A stretch of 5,661 nt of DNA from an uncultured Clostridia bacterium (GTDB lineage Bacteria > Bacillota > Clostridia > Peptostreptococcales > Anaerovoracaceae). The DNA is taken from positions 1 to 5,661 of the forward strand of contig CALZMV010000090.1 in NCBI GenBank assembly GCA_945788655.1, given 5' to 3'. Shown piece by piece: positions 4,098 to 5,661 of this stretch. Under the pieces are notes generated by a model that was given only the letters and a program-made list of their open reading frames with translations, was not told where the DNA came from and made no database searches. The translations under genes and the position numbers were made by a program. Positions within the stretch are counted from its first letter, which is position 1. Each line of letters opens with the position of its first letter.

Positions 4098-5537
4098 TTA
4101 TAAGATAAATCTGTCTAAATCTTCTTCGTGGATGGTTTCTTTAAATCTTTCTTTTACATAATCTTTATCTATGATAATTTTTTCATCTTCCATTTCTGGA
4201 ATATCGAAAGATATATCCTCCAGCAACTTTTCCAAGATGGTATGCAGTCTTCTAGCTCCAATATTCTCTGTCTGTTCGTTCATAAGGAATGAAATATTAG
4301 CTATTTCATCAATTGCATCATCTGTAAATTCCACTTCAACACCTTCTGTCTCAAGAAGAGCCTTATGCTGCTTTATAAGAGCATTCTGAGGTACAGTAAG
4401 AATATTAACAAAATCTTCCTTTAATAAATTCTGCAGTTCAACTCTTATTGGGAAACGACCCTGAAGTTCAGGTATCAGATCTGTAGGTTTTGCAGTGTGG
4501 AAAGCTCCTGCACCAATAAATAAAATGTGGTCTGTTTTTACAGGACCATATTTTGTATTGATGACGCTTCCTTCTACGATAGGTAGAATATCTCTCTGGA
4601 CTCCTTCTCTTGAAACATCTGCTCCTGATGTCATTCTGGAACCTGATGCAATCTTATCGATTTCATCAATAAATATTATACCATTCTGTTCGGCATTTTC
4701 GATAGCTTCATCGGTAACAAGATCCATATCGATTAGCTTCTGAGCTTCCTGTTCTCTTAATATTTTACGAGCATCCTTTACCTTGCAGTTTTTCTTTTTT
4801 GTCTTCTCAGGCATCATGCTGCCGAATATGTTTCCTATGGCAATGGACATACCTTCGTTTGACATATCAAGCTGATTGCCCTTTGGAGTATCGATAACCT
4901 CAATTTCTATGAACTGTTCTTCAAGGAGACCATCTCTAAGCTGCTGCAAAACCTGTTCTCTCGCCATTTCAACATCCATATCCTCTTTTGTTGGCGCAGC
5001 TTCCTTTGATGCCTGGCTTTCAAGATACTGCTGTTTCTGACTCTGGTATCCGCCACTGTTCATTATGAAATCAAATGGGTTTTTAGTGTTTGTCTGAGTT
5101 TTCTTCTTCTTTCCGGGAATAATTGCTTCAACAATCTTTTCTTCAACAATCTTATCAGCAATATAGTACTTCTCTTCAAGCTTGCTCTGCTTAGTTACTC
5201 TCATGGAAGCTTCAACAAGGTCCCTGACCATTGAATCTACGTCCCTGCCAACGTATCCTACTTCTGTAAATTTAGTAGCCTCAACCTTTACAAAAGGGGC
5301 ATCCATTAGCTTCGCAAGTCTTCTTGCAATCTCAGTCTTACCACATCCTGTAGGACCCATCATAAGGATGTTCTTAGGAGTTATTTCTTCCCTCATTTCT
5401 TCGGAAAGCAAACTTCTTCTGTATCTGTTACGAAGGGCAATTGCAACGGATTTTTTTGCCTCAGTCTGTCCTATAATATACTTGTCCAGTTCCGCTACAA
5501 TTTCCTTCGGTGTCATGCTATATACTTTATTAGCCAT
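4098..5537 (-). CDS. hslU: ATP-dependent protease ATPase subunit HslU (ClpY)
   Basis: A 479-aa AAA+ unfoldase that forms a hexamer, unfolds substrates and feeds them into the HslV peptidase. Residue numbers here count from the upstream GTG, so subtract one for this start. Walker A is GPTGCGKT (62-69), the pore loop GYVGRD (95-100), the variable I-domain about 110-245 with a lysine-rich stretch (144-148), Walker B IIFIDEID (288-295), the arginine region GRFPIR (361-366) and sensor 2 NIGARRL (426-432). The C-terminus ends in DRFIL, the tail that docks into HslV. Length is slightly above that of E. coli HslU (443 aa), mostly from the I-domain. I chose ATG 5537 over GTG 5540 because AGGGGGA lies 6-7 nt upstream of the ATG. 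It follows hslV by 14 nt and precedes codY by 23 nt. Confidence 0.97.
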   Translation of the reverse strand: MANKVYSMTPKEIVAELDKYIIGQTEAKKSVAIALRNRYRRSLLSEEMREEITPKNILMMGPTGCGKTEIARRLAKLMDAPFVKVEATKFTEVGYVGRDVDSMVRDLVEASMRVTKQSKLEEKYYIADKIVEEKIVEAIIPGKKKKTQTNTKNPFDFIMNSGGYQSQKQQYLESQASKEAAPTKEDMDVEMAREQVLQQLRDGLLEEQFIEIEVIDTPKGNQLDMSNEGMSIAIGNIFGSMMPEKTKKKNCKVKDARKILREQEAQKLIDMDLVTDEAIENAEQNGIIFIDEIDKIASGSRMTSGADVSREGVQRDILPIVEGSVINTKYGPVKTDHILFIGAGAFHTAKPTDLIPELQGRFPIRVELQNLLKEDFVNILTVPQNALIKQHKALLETEGVEVEFTDDAIDEIANISFLMNEQTENIGARRLHTILEKLLEDISFDIPEMEDEKIIIDKDYVKERFKETIHEEDLDRFIL

Positions 5538-5543
5538 CACTTT

Positions 5544-5550
5544 TCCCCCT
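5544..5550 (-). promoter_or_regulatory. hslU ribosome binding site
   Basis: AGGGGGA on the minus strand lies 6 nt before ATG 5537 and only 3 nt before GTG 5540. The spacing favours the ATG, removing one residue from the longest reading frame. Confidence 0.75.
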
Positions 5551-5551
5551 A

Positions 5552-5661
5552 TTAAAGTTTTTCAACAGAAATATGATCATTAGTATAAACGCAGATTGAT
5601 GCTGCTATTTGTAATGATTTTCTTACGATTTCTTCCGCTGTTAAATCAGTATTATTGTATA
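5552..5661 (-). CDS. hslV: HslV (ClpQ) protease subunit, C-terminal fragment
   Basis: The last 35 codons of a gene that continues past the right edge. The visible protein begins YNNTDLTAEEIV, continues through a helix ending IAASICVYTN, and closes with HISVEKL. This matches the C-terminus of HslV peptidases (pattern A-IV-x-L-I-A-ICVYTN-x-I-VE-L). HslV forms a double hexameric ring with an N-terminal catalytic threonine (serine in Bacillus ClpQ); that residue lies outside the window, so the catalytic type cannot be judged. The stop codon is 14 nt upstream of the hslU ATG, the usual hslVU arrangement. Not on any list of long open frames because it is truncated. Confidence 0.92.
   Translation of the reverse strand, partial: YNNTDLTAEEIVRKSLQIAASICVYTNDHISVEKL

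Noticed and set aside
4097..4102. Perfect TATAAT overlapping the hslU stop codon, as a codY promoter
   Set aside because: No -35 at 16-18 nt and no extended -10 TG; the nearest TAGACA is only 9 nt away. codY is well explained as part of the hslVU operon.
5538..5540. GTG as the hslU start
   Set aside because: The Shine-Dalgarno AGGGGGA is only 3 nt from the GTG but 6 nt from the ATG directly after it; the ATG is the better start.
4100..5540. Cysteine in the HslU Walker A (GPTGCGKT) as a possible redox switch
   Set aside because: The position is variable (often Val), Cys is compatible with ATP binding and I believe it is not rare in clostridial homologues, so there is no case for a special role.
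5182..5583. Plus-strand open frame of 133 codons opposite the hslU 5' end, and other frames opposite hslU, hflX and codY
   Set aside because: All are shadows of strongly supported minus-strand genes, with no recognisable domain and no ribosome binding site of note.
1..5661. Mobile elements, integrase attachment sites at tRNA 3' ends, CRISPR arrays, toxin-antitoxin or defence genes
   Set aside because: No inverted terminal repeats, transposase or integrase motifs, spaced repeats, or duplicated tRNA 3' ends were seen; the window is a compact conserved chromosomal region.

Overview
The window looks like chromosomal DNA of a low-GC, spore-forming Gram-positive anaerobe, most likely class Clostridia and perhaps Lachnospiraceae. 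This rests on the gene order hslV-hslU-codY (the clpQ-clpY-codY block of Bacillus and relatives), a YunB-type sporulation gene, AT-rich spacers with strong Shine-Dalgarno sequences, and a Val-Asp-Thr-Tyr-Gly tRNA cluster. The genus cannot be fixed from the sequence alone. Every supported gene lies on the minus strand, so transcription runs right to left.

Layout in transcription order: the 3' end of hslV (cut by the right edge), hslU, codY, an intrinsic terminator/attenuator, yunB, hflX, a YigZ/IMPACT-family gene, a 275-bp promoter region, then five tRNA genes (Val-TAC, Asp-GTC, Thr-TGT, Tyr-GTA and Gly-GCC, the last cut by the left edge). hslV, hslU and codY are 14 and 23 nt apart and look like one operon. 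The terminator after codY has its U-tract running into the TTG start codon of yunB, and its 3' arm contains the yunB ribosome binding site. yunB, hflX and yigZ follow tightly (20-nt gap, then 14-bp overlap). No terminator is visible between yigZ and the tRNA cluster.

Functionally the block combines ATP-dependent proteolysis (HslUV), a nutrient-sensing stationary-phase repressor (CodY), a spore-associated membrane protein (YunB), a ribosome-associated stress GTPase (HflX) and a YigZ/IMPACT-family protein, followed by stable-RNA genes. All are linked to growth-phase transitions or translation, but the neighbourhood is largely a conserved Firmicutes housekeeping region. I see no mobile element, CRISPR array, defence island or clearly new multi-gene system.

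The most interesting signals are regulatory: the terminator that overlaps the yunB translation start; three tandem consensus-like promoters, two of them with a duplicated leader motif, in front of the tRNA cluster; a C1/C72 mismatch in tRNA-Tyr; an hflX start without a Shine-Dalgarno sequence but with a promoter-like element almost touching the start codon; and a CodY whose effector-binding half lacks the branched-chain amino acid pocket residues of Bacillus CodY.
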